64,000 bases of DNA from Rubritalea squalenifaciens DSM 18772. GTDB lineage: Bacteria > Verrucomicrobiota > Verrucomicrobiia > Verrucomicrobiales > Akkermansiaceae. Positions 1-9,100 of the stretch are shown piece by piece (the first letter of the stretch is position 1; each line of letters starts with the position of its first letter). The notes under the pieces are model-generated. The model made no database searches. It was not told where the DNA came from and was given only the letters and a program-made list of their open reading frames with translations. The position numbers were made by a program, and so were the translations under genes. Where the stretch lies: the NCBI RefSeq assembly GCF_900141815.1, contig NZ_FQYR01000002.1, positions 349,091 to 413,090 of the forward strand, given 5' to 3'.

Positions 1-642
1 GTAGACCACTAGCCAGGAGACGAGAGAGGAGTAGAAACGGAAAGGAGAGTAGGCGCGCGTGATGGTTTCCCCTTTATCCGTCATCTTGCCTGTGAAGAGG
101 CTTTCCAGGATGAAGCCTGATAGAAAATAGCAGAAGAAGCCCGGGATGAGTAGATAGAACCAGGAGAATTGGTGGATCACCGCTGCGGCGATGACCACAC
201 CCACGACTGGGAAATAGAGTAGGCCGAAAGCGACTGGGTGGCAGAAAGGCACGTGGAGGGTGGAGCGGTAGCGCGGCCTGTCATCGGCTAGGTAGTCCTC
301 ATCCGTGATTTCCACTTTTGGTTCGTTGCTGAGCAAGCCACTCAGCAGGCCGATCCTGAGATCCATCTCGCCGCACTTTGGGCACTGGATGGTGATTCTG
401 GACTGGTGGATGCCCAGCACCTCACTGTGGGCGCGGCATGTCGGGCAGCCCAGCCCCATCTTCCCGAAGGTCATCAGGAGGCACACGATCCCCCCGGCGA
501 CAAATACCAGCCCCCCCCAGAGCAGGGCCAGGTAGGCCAGCCAGATCAGCGGATGATCCGGAAAAACCCAATAGGCTACGAGAGCGGGAAACATCAGGTA
601 TCCGCTGAGACAAAGCTTATGCCAGGTGCGTGCGTTGAGCAT
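1..642 (-). CDS. Membrane protein with a zinc ribbon, partial (3' end outside window)
   Basis: The minus-strand frame from an ATG at 642 stays open to the window edge, giving 214 residues without a stop. Hydrophobic segments lie at about residues 12-27 and 32-58. A zinc-ribbon-like pair of CxxC knuckles follows at C66-C69 (CPTC) and C87-C90 (CPKC), then further hydrophobic segments at about 137-155 and 160-182. The layout suggests an integral membrane protein with a small cytoplasmic metal-binding knuckle. I do not recognise the family. The C-terminus is missing because the gene runs off the window. Confidence 0.75.
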   Translation of the reverse strand, partial: MLNARTWHKLCLSGYLMFPALVAYWVFPDHPLIWLAYLALLWGGLVFVAGGIVCLLMTFGKMGLGCPTCRAHSEVLGIHQSRITIQCPKCGEMDLRIGLLSGLLSNEPKVEITDEDYLADDRPRYRSTLHVPFCHPVAFGLLYFPVVGVVIAAAVIHQFSWFYLLIPGFFCYFLSGFILESLFTGKMTDKGETITRAYSPFRFYSSLVSWLVVY

Positions 643-725
643 GGGTGGAGATCTAATGTTAGGTGGTTTGGGTTGCGGCCATAGAAATGCGTGAGGGGCT
701 GAAAGCGGAAGGAATAGAGCTTTTC

Positions 726-1235
726 TTACTCACTTCTGACCTCCTCTAAGCGATGGTAAACATTGACATAGCAGTCGTGATCGACAGTTAGAGTGTCATC
801 GTCTAGGTCATGGATGAACAGCATTCCTCCCAGTTCATAAGCCACTGCATTGGCCCTACGCACGTTCTTGAGGTTGGGTGGCTCCTTAGCGACTTGACGG
901 ACCTCGGACCTCAAGGGGATCTCCGCAATGCCGTCATAGACAAAGGCATCAACCTTCTTCCACTTGTCCTTGGAGAGACTATAATCTTTGCCCTCGCTAA
1001 CGGTAATCAGCTCTACGGTGGAATCTTCCTTGAAGGTGTATATGACGACGTTGTCCGAGGGCTTTTCTAGAAGTGGCCTCCAGATGCCGATGATACTTTT
1101 ATTTCTGGGTTTTGCGGGGGATTCCGCGATTGCCGTATCCGGATCTTCTGCTGGCGGCTCTACATCCCCCAAGGTCTGGCGCTGCTTGCAGGCGAGCAGA
1201 AGGGGCAGGGACAAAAGAAGTAGAATCGCTTTCAT
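726..1235 (-). CDS. Putative lipoprotein, unknown function
   Basis: This 169-residue protein starts with a classic lipoprotein signal: Lys2, a leucine-rich core and a lipobox ending LLAC with the lipidated cysteine at 16. The mature part begins with a Pro/Glu/Ala-rich linker (about 24-45) and then a small globular domain containing IIGIWRP near 48-54. That start resembles lipocalin-like or copper-resistance NlpE-like folds in which a GIW motif opens the barrel, but this is only a hint. It is probably anchored in the inner or outer membrane. It is a stand-alone gene followed by nonad repeats upstream. Confidence 0.75.
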   Translation of the reverse strand: MKAILLLLSLPLLLACKQRQTLGDVEPPAEDPDTAIAESPAKPRNKSIIGIWRPLLEKPSDNVVIYTFKEDSTVELITVSEGKDYSLSKDKWKKVDAFVYDGIAEIPLRSEVRQVAKEPPNLKNVRRANAVAYELGGMLFIHDLDDDTLTVDHDCYVNVYHRLEEVRSE

Positions 1236-1483
1236 GGCTTTGGCAAAACGGTGACGCCGTCAGGCTAGCCCGCCGCGCCTATGGGTCAATCATGGAGTTG
1301 GAGGCCGAGCACGATGGAGCGTTTCTAACCACGAATTGGACGAATCTCACGAATGGGGGCATGATGGAGCCGGGCTAGATGGAACTTTTCTAACCGCGGA
1401 ATACACGGAAGGGGCAGAAAGTGGATTCATCAGAGAGCTGTGCTTTGAGCTAAGATCATTTGGGCAAGGAACGTTGTTAAGTC
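1236..1483. repeat. Nonad repeat stretch
   Basis: This gap holds a CACGAAT-type 9-bp array near 1329-1357 and a CGGAATACA-type array near 1393-1420, each preceded by the GATGGA linker word. No coding signal is seen apart from the start of the next gene. Confidence 0.6.
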
Positions 1484-1951
1484 ATGAAGCTGCGTTGGTT
1501 TGCCCTGGTTTTTTTGTGCTGTCTTTTCTTGGGTGGAGGGGCGTTCAGTTTTTGGGAGAATGAAGTGCTGTATGAGCGCACTCGGGGAGGGACTTATATG
1601 TCTGCAAATTGGGAAGCTTTTCCAAAAGGCGAGGCGGAGAGAAGAGCGATGATAGAGCTGGGGAGCGATGCGTATCACAAAAAGATGCGCAAGGTGCTCA
1701 GGGAGGAGCTGAGCCGCTATATCACGGAGCTGAGTGGCGAGGTGGCCAAAGAAGTGATCGTGAGTTACGAGGGGGATGCCTCTGGGTTTCTTTTCACCTA
1801 TTCCTACAAGGCGGCTCTGAGCCAGCGTGAGGAGCGTGGTCTGGATGGCCTGCAGCAGGCCTTGTATCTGGCTGTGGTAAAGGATCAAAGTGCCCATGTT
1901 GAACGTGGGCGGGTACAAGACCTCCAAAACCCGATGGAAGACACAGATTGA
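1484..1951 (+). CDS. Small exported protein, unknown function
   Basis: A 155-residue protein with a clear N-terminal signal or anchor: MKLRW, then a hydrophobic stretch with two cysteines, LFLGGGAFSFW. The rest is a soluble mixed alpha/beta domain rich in charged residues, with a helical middle (about 50-90). I do not recognise a family. A long reading frame exists on the opposite strand (1430-1927), but it lacks a signal or plausible composition, whereas this frame has a typical export sequence and normal codon use. It lies between two repeat stretches with no operon partner. Confidence 0.65.
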   Translation: MKLRWFALVFLCCLFLGGGAFSFWENEVLYERTRGGTYMSANWEAFPKGEAERRAMIELGSDAYHKKMRKVLREELSRYITELSGEVAKEVIVSYEGDASGFLFTYSYKAALSQREERGLDGLQQALYLAVVKDQSAHVERGRVQDLQNPMEDTD

Positions 1952-2156
1952 GGGGCTGATGGAACCTCTGCTAGATGGAACTTCCGCGACCCGCGTTGGG
2001 GTAGGCCCCTGCGGGGCATTACTGATTGGTGATTACTGATGACTGATGCAGGTTCCCGGGGTAGCGAACCTGCGGTTCGCAACCGCCGGGCTAAGGTCCG
2101 GAACCCCGTTGGGGTTCGCCCCTGCGGGTTTATCAGGAGGCAATGGAGGGTAGGGT

Positions 2157-2292
2157 CCGTAGCAGGTAGGGAGTAGCGAGTAGCGGAAATTTCCTCGGGA
2201 AATTTCATCCATGCTTTATTCCTCTGACCTGTATGTGTGACTGATCTCCGGTTTATCCGGAGAGGCTACTAGCTACTTCCTACTGGCTACGG
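2157..2292 (+). repeat. Type I inverted-repeat element, copy 1
   Basis: It begins CCGTAGCAGGTAGGGAGTAG and ends with the imperfect inverse CTACTTCCTACTGGCTACGG. Internal dyads lie around GGAAATTTCC and around CTCCGGTTTATCCGGAG. MITE-like, no coding capacity. Confidence 0.8.
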
Positions 2293-2593
2293 TACCGAAT
2301 GAACTAAGCGGAAACTCAATCCCAATGACTTGTGACCCTTGACTGATGACAAGCGACTGCTGGGCGCTTCATCCCGTAGGGATGTTGGAACGAAGCGCGG
2401 TGGTAAGCTTGCCCCGGCAAGCGCAACCCCGGGAACCAGGTCCCAAACAAATAACCACCCCGGAGGGGTGGTGGAACAGGTTTCATCGTGCCGGGCTTCA
2501 TCATGCCCCCATTCGTGAGATTCGTGCAGATTCGTGGTGGGAACGCTTCATCGTGTTGGGCTCCCCAATGACTCTTGACCAATGACTCATGAC

Positions 2594-2608
2594 AAGCCCG
2601 CAGGGCTT
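2594..2608 (-). terminator. Hairpin next to a stop codon
   Basis: AAGCCC (2594-2599), a 3-nt loop and GGGCTT (2603-2608) end 5 nt from the stop codon of the minus-strand gene at 2614. It is part of the TGAC-heptad repeat module and probably marks the transcript end. There is no strong T-tract, so it could be a 3' stability element instead. Confidence 0.5.
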
Positions 2609-2613
2609 CCACC

Positions 2614-2979
2614 CTACTCCTCCCAGCTCTGGTAGGTCTTGCTGGCGAAGTCCCACTCGCCGACGCCTTTGATGCGGGCGCCTCCACGGGTCCATACCAG
2701 GTCATTGGCCTGGCTGAGCATGAAGAGGGGGAGCTCGCCGTAGCTCTCACCGGCGGCATCGATGATGCGGATGTGGCCGGCCTTGTCCCCACCTCCACCG
2801 GGTAAGGCCGGGAGGGCGGTGGCGTAGCGGGGAGAGCTCACGATGGCGGTGTAGCGGCCGTCCGGCGAGGGCAGGCGCTTGTATTCCTGATCCATCATCA
2901 GCCAGCCACAGACCGCGGCGAGCAAGGCCAGGCAGATCCCCGCAGCGAGCCAGGCGCGTTTGTGTATCGAGTCTAACAT
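2614..2979 (-). CDS. Membrane-anchored small protein, unknown function
   Basis: The start chosen is the ATG at 2979, giving 121 residues (MLDSIHKRAW...), because it places a good transmembrane anchor (about 8-26, rich in Ala/Leu) at the N-terminus. A longer open frame upstream overlaps the neighbouring gene. After the anchor comes a sequence with a SPDGRYTAIV stretch typical of small beta-propeller-like or DUF-type exported domains, a Gly-rich loop (GGGG near 61) and a Trp-rich C-terminus. It follows the next gene by 7 nt, so the two are likely co-transcribed. Confidence 0.65.
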   Translation of the reverse strand: MLDSIHKRAWLAAGICLALLAAVCGWLMMDQEYKRLPSPDGRYTAIVSSPRYATALPALPGGGGDKAGHIRIIDAAGESYGELPLFMLSQANDLVWTRGGARIKGVGEWDFASKTYQSWEE

Positions 2980-2986
2980 GCTTGGT

Positions 2987-3394
2987 CTATTTGGTGATGG
3001 ATCCGTGCACGATGATGTGGAACTTCTTGGTTTTCTGCTCCTCAAAGAGACGTCGGAGCTCATCGCCCTTCTTGTTGTCCAGGTCCACGTGGGTAGAGAT
3101 TTCCTCTAGTAAATTTACTGAGTGGAATACCATCTCTTCTCTGAAGATGCTATTCTTGAGGCGAGTCTTCTGGCTGACGGGTTTGTCATTCTGCATGATG
3201 GTGTAGTTGACCTGCAGAAAGTTTTTGACCGGTGAGTAGATGGCCAGTTGGTAGCCTTTCTTCTTGTCGGTAGATTTTTCGATGAAGAAGACCAGCTCGT
3301 TCATGGCTTTCCCGTTCTCGTCAGAGACGGGGATGCGCAACATGTTTCCCATGCAAGGTAGGGACATCAGAATGAGGAAGAGGTACTTGTACAT
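2987..3394 (-). CDS. Small exported protein, unknown function
   Basis: Using the ATG at 3394 (MYKYLFLILMSLPCMGN) gives 135 residues with a standard signal peptide. The longer frame upstream runs into repeat DNA and is unlikely to be translated. The mature part is a lysine-rich, beta-strand-like domain (YQLAIYSPVKNFLQVNYTI) and ends in a polar helix with KKGDEL. I see no recognised motif. It is the first gene of a probable two-gene transcript with 2614-2979. Confidence 0.65.
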   Translation of the reverse strand: MYKYLFLILMSLPCMGNMLRIPVSDENGKAMNELVFFIEKSTDKKKGYQLAIYSPVKNFLQVNYTIMQNDKPVSQKTRLKNSIFREEMVFHSVNLLEEISTHVDLDNKKGDELRRLFEEQKTKKFHIIVHGSITK

Positions 3395-3501
3395 GGCTAG
3401 TGGTGTGGCTTGTCTGCAGCTTACTAACACAATCTTTAGAATAAAGAACCTAGATTGCGTTTCAGTGAAATCCCAATGACTTGTGACCATTGACTAATGA
3501 T

Positions 3502-3516
3502 AAGCCCGCAGGGCTT
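3502..3516 (-). terminator. Hairpin beside stop of helical-repeat gene
   Basis: AAGCCC/GGGCTT with a 3-nt loop ends 3 nt from the stop codon at 3520-3522. It is the same TGAC-heptad-linked module as at 2594-2608. Confidence 0.5.
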
Positions 3517-3519
3517 TAC

Positions 3520-4674
3520 TCATTCTATCTTGGTGCCGAAGTCTCTAGCGTCTCTTCTTTCACGGATGCGTTCATGGGCCTCGATGGCCTTGAAGGCGGC
3601 GGCGCGCCGTTCGGGATCGCTGATACCTTCTGCGATGATGCGGGAGAGGACGGGGTCTGCGTTTAGGCCGCGGGCGACGATGTAGCGGGCTTGCTCGGCG
3701 GTGGCTTCGTCCTGGATGCTATCCAGCCATTGCACGATCTCTTGCGAATCCTTTCTCTGATAGACGCTGGTGGCGAGCTCTTTGATGTAGGTCTCTGCGG
3801 CGGAGATTTTCTGCGCGTGCTCCAGCGCGGCCTGGGGATCTTTTGAGGACCAGAAACTGTAGAGCTTGGTGAGGACGATGTCTCTGGAAGGGGAGTTTTC
3901 TTCCTTATCGGCAGTCAAGGTGTGGACCTGGTCGATCACTTGTTCATAGGGAATGTTACGGCCGGCCCAGGAGAGTTGGTAAGTCAGCTGTTCTGCCTCG
4001 TAGCTGGCGAACTGTGTATCGTTTTCCCAGTCTAGCAGCTTAAAGCCTTCCATGAAATGTTTCTCTGGGTTCTCTCTCATGTGGTGCTTGTAGTAATAGA
4101 ACTGAGCCTGGTTCTGATAGGTGGCGCTGTACTTCCCGAGGCTGGTCTTTAGCTTCTTAAAGTCCTCGTCCGGCAGGTTAAAGATCGCCATCTCAAGGAA
4201 GAGGTAAGAATAGCTGAAATGGCTGATCGTAGCCGGGTGCTCCATGAGCGAGGCGAGGGCCTCTGCCTTGATGTTGTCGTCATGAATGTCGGATAAAGTA
4301 TCGATGAGTGGAGACCGCATCATCTCGATGATTCGCGTCATCCCCCTGCGCTCCATCTCGCTGAGCAGCTGGTCCATTTCCGGGCTGAAGAGCAGCTCGC
4401 GGCAGACTTGCTCCGCCAGCGTTTTCTTTTCTTCATGACTAGCCGAGCTTTCCTGCAGCTTATGGAAGCGGTCTATCAGTTTCAGGATCCTAGCTTCGCG
4501 TTGGGCAGCGGGGTTCTTGGCGCTTACCACTCCGCTCATCGATCTCTGGGCCTGTGAACCAGCCTTGTCGTCTGCAGGCATGTCACCGTGTTCGAGGTCG
4601 CGATTCATCAGCACGACCAGCCCCGCTGCACAGAGGGCAGAGCCAGCAATCAGCCATGGAAGACGAGGGTTCAC
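3520..4674 (-). CDS. Membrane-anchored helical-repeat protein
   Basis: 384 residues with an N-terminal anchor (about 7-24) and then an all-helical region. Repeated short motifs of the form W-x-S-K-D-P-x-A-A-L-E-H-A (about 276-289) and A-x-x-I-V-A-R-G-L appear. This repeat style occurs in large paralogous families of Verrucomicrobiota and Planctomycetota (established from general knowledge, family not named). A second member lies at 21025-22155. It probably sits outside the inner membrane as a protein-interaction scaffold; no catalytic residues are evident. The stop codon follows a repeat hairpin (3502-3516) by a few bases. Confidence 0.7.
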   Translation of the reverse strand: MNPRLPWLIAGSALCAAGLVVLMNRDLEHGDMPADDKAGSQAQRSMSGVVSAKNPAAQREARILKLIDRFHKLQESSASHEEKKTLAEQVCRELLFSPEMDQLLSEMERRGMTRIIEMMRSPLIDTLSDIHDDNIKAEALASLMEHPATISHFSYSYLFLEMAIFNLPDEDFKKLKTSLGKYSATYQNQAQFYYYKHHMRENPEKHFMEGFKLLDWENDTQFASYEAEQLTYQLSWAGRNIPYEQVIDQVHTLTADKEENSPSRDIVLTKLYSFWSSKDPQAALEHAQKISAAETYIKELATSVYQRKDSQEIVQWLDSIQDEATAEQARYIVARGLNADPVLSRIIAEGISDPERRAAAFKAIEAHERIRERRDARDFGTKIE

Positions 4675-6147
4675 GATACGCTTAGACTACACACGGGGTG
4701 AAAAGAGAGCCCACATTAAACACCTTCCAGCTCCCGTATGTCAAGTAGGCAGCCCAGTGGGCAGGGGGGAGGAGAAAGGATAAAGGCTGGCATGATGGAA
4801 CCCAGCACGATGAAGCTTTTCTACCACGGAACACACGGAAGGGACGGAAAGCGGGACTAGATGGAGCCCGGGACGATGGAACGTTTTCCACCACGAATCT
4901 GCACGAATCTCACGAATGGGGGCTAGATGAAACCCAGCTAGGTGGAACCTACGCGACCCGCGTTGGGGTAGGCCCCTGCGGGGAATGACTGATTACCAAT
5001 TACAGATTACTGATCCGACCTAGATGGAACGGCTGATGGTGGGTAGATTTTTTCTACCACGAATAACGCGAATCTCACGAATCGGGCTAGATGGAGCCTG
5101 GCTAGATGGAACCTACGCGACCCGCGTTGGGGTCGTGTTCTATTTTTAATCCCATACCCGGGGTAGCGACCCTTCGGCTCGCAACCGCCGGGCTAAGGTC
5201 CGGAACCCCGTTGGGGTAGGCCCCTTCGGGGAGTGGGAAGGATAGAGGAGAAAGGAAAAAGGTTGGTGAGATAAAACCCTAATGACTCATGACCAACCAA
5301 CAGCCCGCAGGGCTTCGTTCCATCGTCCCAGGCTTGATTCTGTATTCTTGATTCTCAATTCTCCCCGCCGGGGCCCCATCCAGCCTCGCGATCCTGTAGA
5401 AGCTTCCGATTAGATGATTCGGTACCGTAGCCAGTAGGAAGTAGCTAGTAGCCTCTCCGGATAAACCGGAGATCAGTCACACATACAGGTCAGAGGGATA
5501 AAGAATGGATGAAATTTCCCGAGGAAATTTCCGCTACTCGCTACTCCCTACCTGCTACGGCCCATACCCTCCATTGCCTCCTGATAAACCCGCATGGGCG
5601 AACCCCAACGTGGGTTCCGTACCTTAGCCCGGCGGTTGCGGGCCGAAGGGTCGCTACCCCGGGAATAGGATTTAATAAAAACACGACCCCAACGCGGGTC
5701 GCGTATTGGTTTCATCTAGCCAGCCTCTATCCTTTCTCCTCAATCCTTCCCACTCTCCACAGGAGTTCCATTCGTGAGATTCGTGCAATTCGTGGTGGAA
5801 AAAATCTACCCACCGACAGCCGATCCAACCAGCCCAGCAATCAATCTCAATCTGCGTAATCTGTGGTTAGAAACGTTTCATCAAGCCCGGTTCCATCTAT
5901 TCAGCCTTTCTGTCCCTTCCGTGTATTCCGTGGTGGAAAACGTTCCATCGTCCCGGACTTGATACTGTATTCATGATTCTCGATTCTACCCGCAGGGGGG
6001 ATGCTCTAACTGCGTGATAGTAATTTTATGTTGACGTGTAGTACAGGTAATAGTATCCACTCTATTCCTTTGTTCTCATTCCGCATGGATGTGTGGGGCG
6101 TGCTCTATGCGCCTGCATCCGCATTCAAACCTAGACAACAACAGAGA
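4675..6147. repeat. Long repeat mosaic
   Basis: No gene is supported here. Modules in order: nonads CACGGAA near 4820-4850, CACGAAT 4890-4918, partial G with TACTGAT heptads 4950-5015, CACGAAT 5056-5082, full module G 5114-5215, GGATAGA heptads 5228-5262, TGAC words 5280-5300, ATTCTTG heptads 5335-5365, type I element 5425-5560, inverted module G 5590-5705, GGATAGA heptads 5725-5760, then reversed CACGAAT, CACAGATTA and CACGGAATA arrays (5767-5940) and ATTCTTG heptads near 5960-5990. The last 150 bases (6000-6147) are repeat-free and probably hold the lyase promoter. Confidence 0.8.
5425..5560 (-). repeat. Type I inverted-repeat element, copy 2
   Basis: Inverted copy bounded by CCGTAGCCAGTAGGAAGTAG and CTACTCCCTACCTGCTACGG, with the central AAATTTCC dyad and the CCGG-loop dyad. 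Confidence 0.8.
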
Positions 6148-9100
6148 ATGAAACAAAAACCCCTACGGTGGAGTGAGCTCACCCACCGCTTGTTGGTTCA
6201 CTCAGGCAGTGACACCAAGGATGCATCGGGCAAGTGTGCCGGGCCATCACCGCAGCATGAATCATGTTTGTTAGAAAAGAATCAGGCTGATCGTCGGCCT
6301 GTCTATAACTCACGCAGCTGGAGCATCGCGCTGGCGTGTTCGTTTGGTCTGCTGGCCCATACGGGCTTGCTGGCCACTCCGGCCTATGACTGGGATTTCC
6401 AGACCCACTATGCCCATGCGAATGCGCAGCCCGCCTCGCTGACGAGTACGCAGCTCAGCGCTATCCAGCAGGTGGATGCCAGCTATCCGGGCGGCTTCAC
6501 CTACTACAATGGTACTGGCCTGAGCCAGGCCCAGATGGATGCGGTGGATGCCATCCGCAGCAAGTTTGCGCTGGTGCGTGACTCCGGTACCGGGGTGGTG
6601 ACTGGACGCGGCATCGTGATGGATGGTGAGGGCAGTGGTTCACAGACGAACTTGAGCCTGCCCGCCAGCTTTAATGGCGACTTCCTGCCTTCTGTTAGAG
6701 CGCTGGCAGACTACTACAAGAATGCCTCCGCAGCCCAGGCACCCACGCTGGAGCAGCTCTACTACGATCTGGTAGAGCATTTCCTGGATCAGAATTATCT
6801 GCCCGGAGGCCAGTCTGTACCGGGGATAGGCAATGGCTACACCTGGCGGAACAATGCCCCTCAGGTCTACCGCATGGCTCACTCCCTGCCGGCGGCCGAG
6901 CGTGATCTGCTGGGCCTGAGCATGTTCTATGTGTCTTATGGCAGGAGCTTGCTGAATGATCATGCCAGTGCTTCTACAGATATTTATCTGAACTACTTCC
7001 CGACGGCCTTCAAGGGGCTGGCACTGATCGGGGATAACGAGGCGAAGTGGCAGCTGTTAGGACTGGTGCGGCGCGGGCTGGATGTCTCGATCACAGGGAA
7101 GGAAGGGAACCACAAGGCGCAGCTGGTGCCGCTGGATGGCGCGGTGATCCATCATGACGGTCACCACATTTCCTATGCCCAGTATTCCTTTGGGTCGATG
7201 GTTTCCTACCACAAGGTGATGACTCAGGCGGGCTTCACCTCAGACTTCACGGCGGAGGCGGTGGAGAGATTCCGCAGTGCCGCGCTGGCCTGGGACTTTT
7301 CCACGACGGGGGACTACAACCCGCTGCACATGCAGATGCGGGCGGGCCTGCGTTCGGGATCTTCGCCGACCAGTAGCGGATTCGGCAGGACGGTGTATTT
7401 CCCTACGGAGGTGGCGCGCCTCAGTGCCGCCTTCAAGGGCCAGACCATCACGGAGGAGACCGAGCTGGCCTATGCCGCCATTTCCAAGGCGGGCGCTGGC
7501 AGTACCTCCCTGCCCGTGGAGTGGCAGAGCATGAGCATTCCGTCTAACATAAGCAGTGATTCACCGCTCTACACAGCGGCGCTGAAAGGGCACTACTCGC
7601 ATACGACCAATGGGGTCTCTGTCCATCGTGGCGATGGCGGGGACGACTGGCTGGTCACGCTGCGCGGCCAGCATGGCCACTGGCGTGGTGGCGAAGCCTA
7701 TGATGCGATGGGGCTGCCGGATCATTTTAATGTGAAAAGCATGCACGGCGCGCTGATGGTGATGCCGGTGGGGAACAATGGCCGCAAGCCGAACGAGGTG
7801 GACTCCGGCTTCCAGTACGAAGGCTGGGACTATTCCTACTACCCGAATGTCACCACCAAGGACATTCCCTATGCGGACTTTCTATACTGGCGTACTCCGG
7901 CTTACTTCGGCGGTGAGAGTAATCTGATGGGCAGTGCAAATCTGCGTAAGGGCGGCATCTGGATGTACCACGCCGGGCACGCGGACAAGAGCGCCTTTTT
8001 CATGGGCAAGCGCATCGTGCTGGTGACGAATAACATCACCTCCAGCGACACCCTGCACACCGGACTGATCCAGCAGGCACACAGCGATCCTGGCAACCAG
8101 GGAATTGATCTGGATGGCACGGTGCAGACGGGGACGGGTTCCTGGTCCCTGCCGGCAGGTGGCGGCCATGAGATCACGGATGCCAATGGCACCGGCTACT
8201 ACGTGCACCCGCTGGCTGGCAATCCGCCGGTGGTGGCGGAGCGCGGCGCTCAGCAGTGGACCTATTCTCTGCCCGCCTACTACAATGGCACTGGCTCGGC
8301 GCCGAGCTACACCTACGCCAGCGACTGGCTCAATAACATGCAGCAGTTTGATCCGACCTCGGGCTTCTTTTCCAAGGTCTGGTTTGATCACGGGGCCGCG
8401 CCTCAGGACCAGTTCGTGGAGTACTCCGTGCTGGTGAAGCCGCAGCCCGGTGAGCTGGCGGCCTATGCCACGGCCATGGAAAATCCTGCCACCGCGCCGG
8501 TGACCATCAACCGCAGCTCGAAGGTGCACCGTTTCTACGACAAGGCGAGCCGCACCTACGCTGCCGCCGTCTTTGATGCTACCGAGCAAATCAATGAAGG
8601 CGAGCTCGTCTCCGTTAGCCGTCCGGGCGCCTACATCTGGCGCAAGGAAGCAGGCACGCTGTGGCTCAGCTGCAGTTCCTCGGAGACCTCGGACAAGTCG
8701 GACTTCCAGATCGTGCTAGATGGCCAGTGGCTGCTGCAGGCTGAGGAGCACACCTATCAGGTGAGTGTGGCCCCCTATGGTGGTGATACCTTGGTCTCGC
8801 TGTCCTACCGTCAGGCCGCACCGCAGCGCATCGCACTACGCAAGGTGGTGCCAGATACCCTGGTGGCTCATTGGGATTTCAATGACGCATCGGACCCTAA
8901 CAGATCCTGTGACGTGGAGAACAATACGCTGGCTGCCTTTGAGGGTGGCGCGGCCTACTCGGCGGATGCCGGCGGCAGGACTTCTTCTGCCGGGGACCGT
9001 GCGCTCGACTTGGGCACTAGCTCCAGCGGTCAGACTGCGCGAGTCGCAGCCGTGCAGTTCCTGAAAGAAGCGGCCCAGAATGACAAGCTGACCATCAGCT

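Larger units (their letters stand above)
1952..2613. repeat. Repeat mosaic (modules G, I, H, heptads)
   Basis: The order is: left end of module G near 1983-1998, TACTGAT heptads 2019-2048, G core 2056-2125, a type I inverted-repeat element 2157-2292, TGAC heptads about 2320-2352, module H about 2370-2480, a reversed CACGAAT array 2511-2540, TGAC heptads 2567-2590, and a hairpin AAGCCC/GGGCTT at 2594-2608. No gene is supported here. Confidence 0.8.

Noticed and set aside
1430-1927. 165-codon minus-strand frame opposite the exported protein at 1484
   Set aside because: No signal or motif; the opposite strand has a clear export signal.
2316-2798. Open frames across repeat modules G, H and type I elements
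   Set aside because: They are translations of GC-rich repeat DNA, with Pro/Arg-rich composition and repeated across the window.
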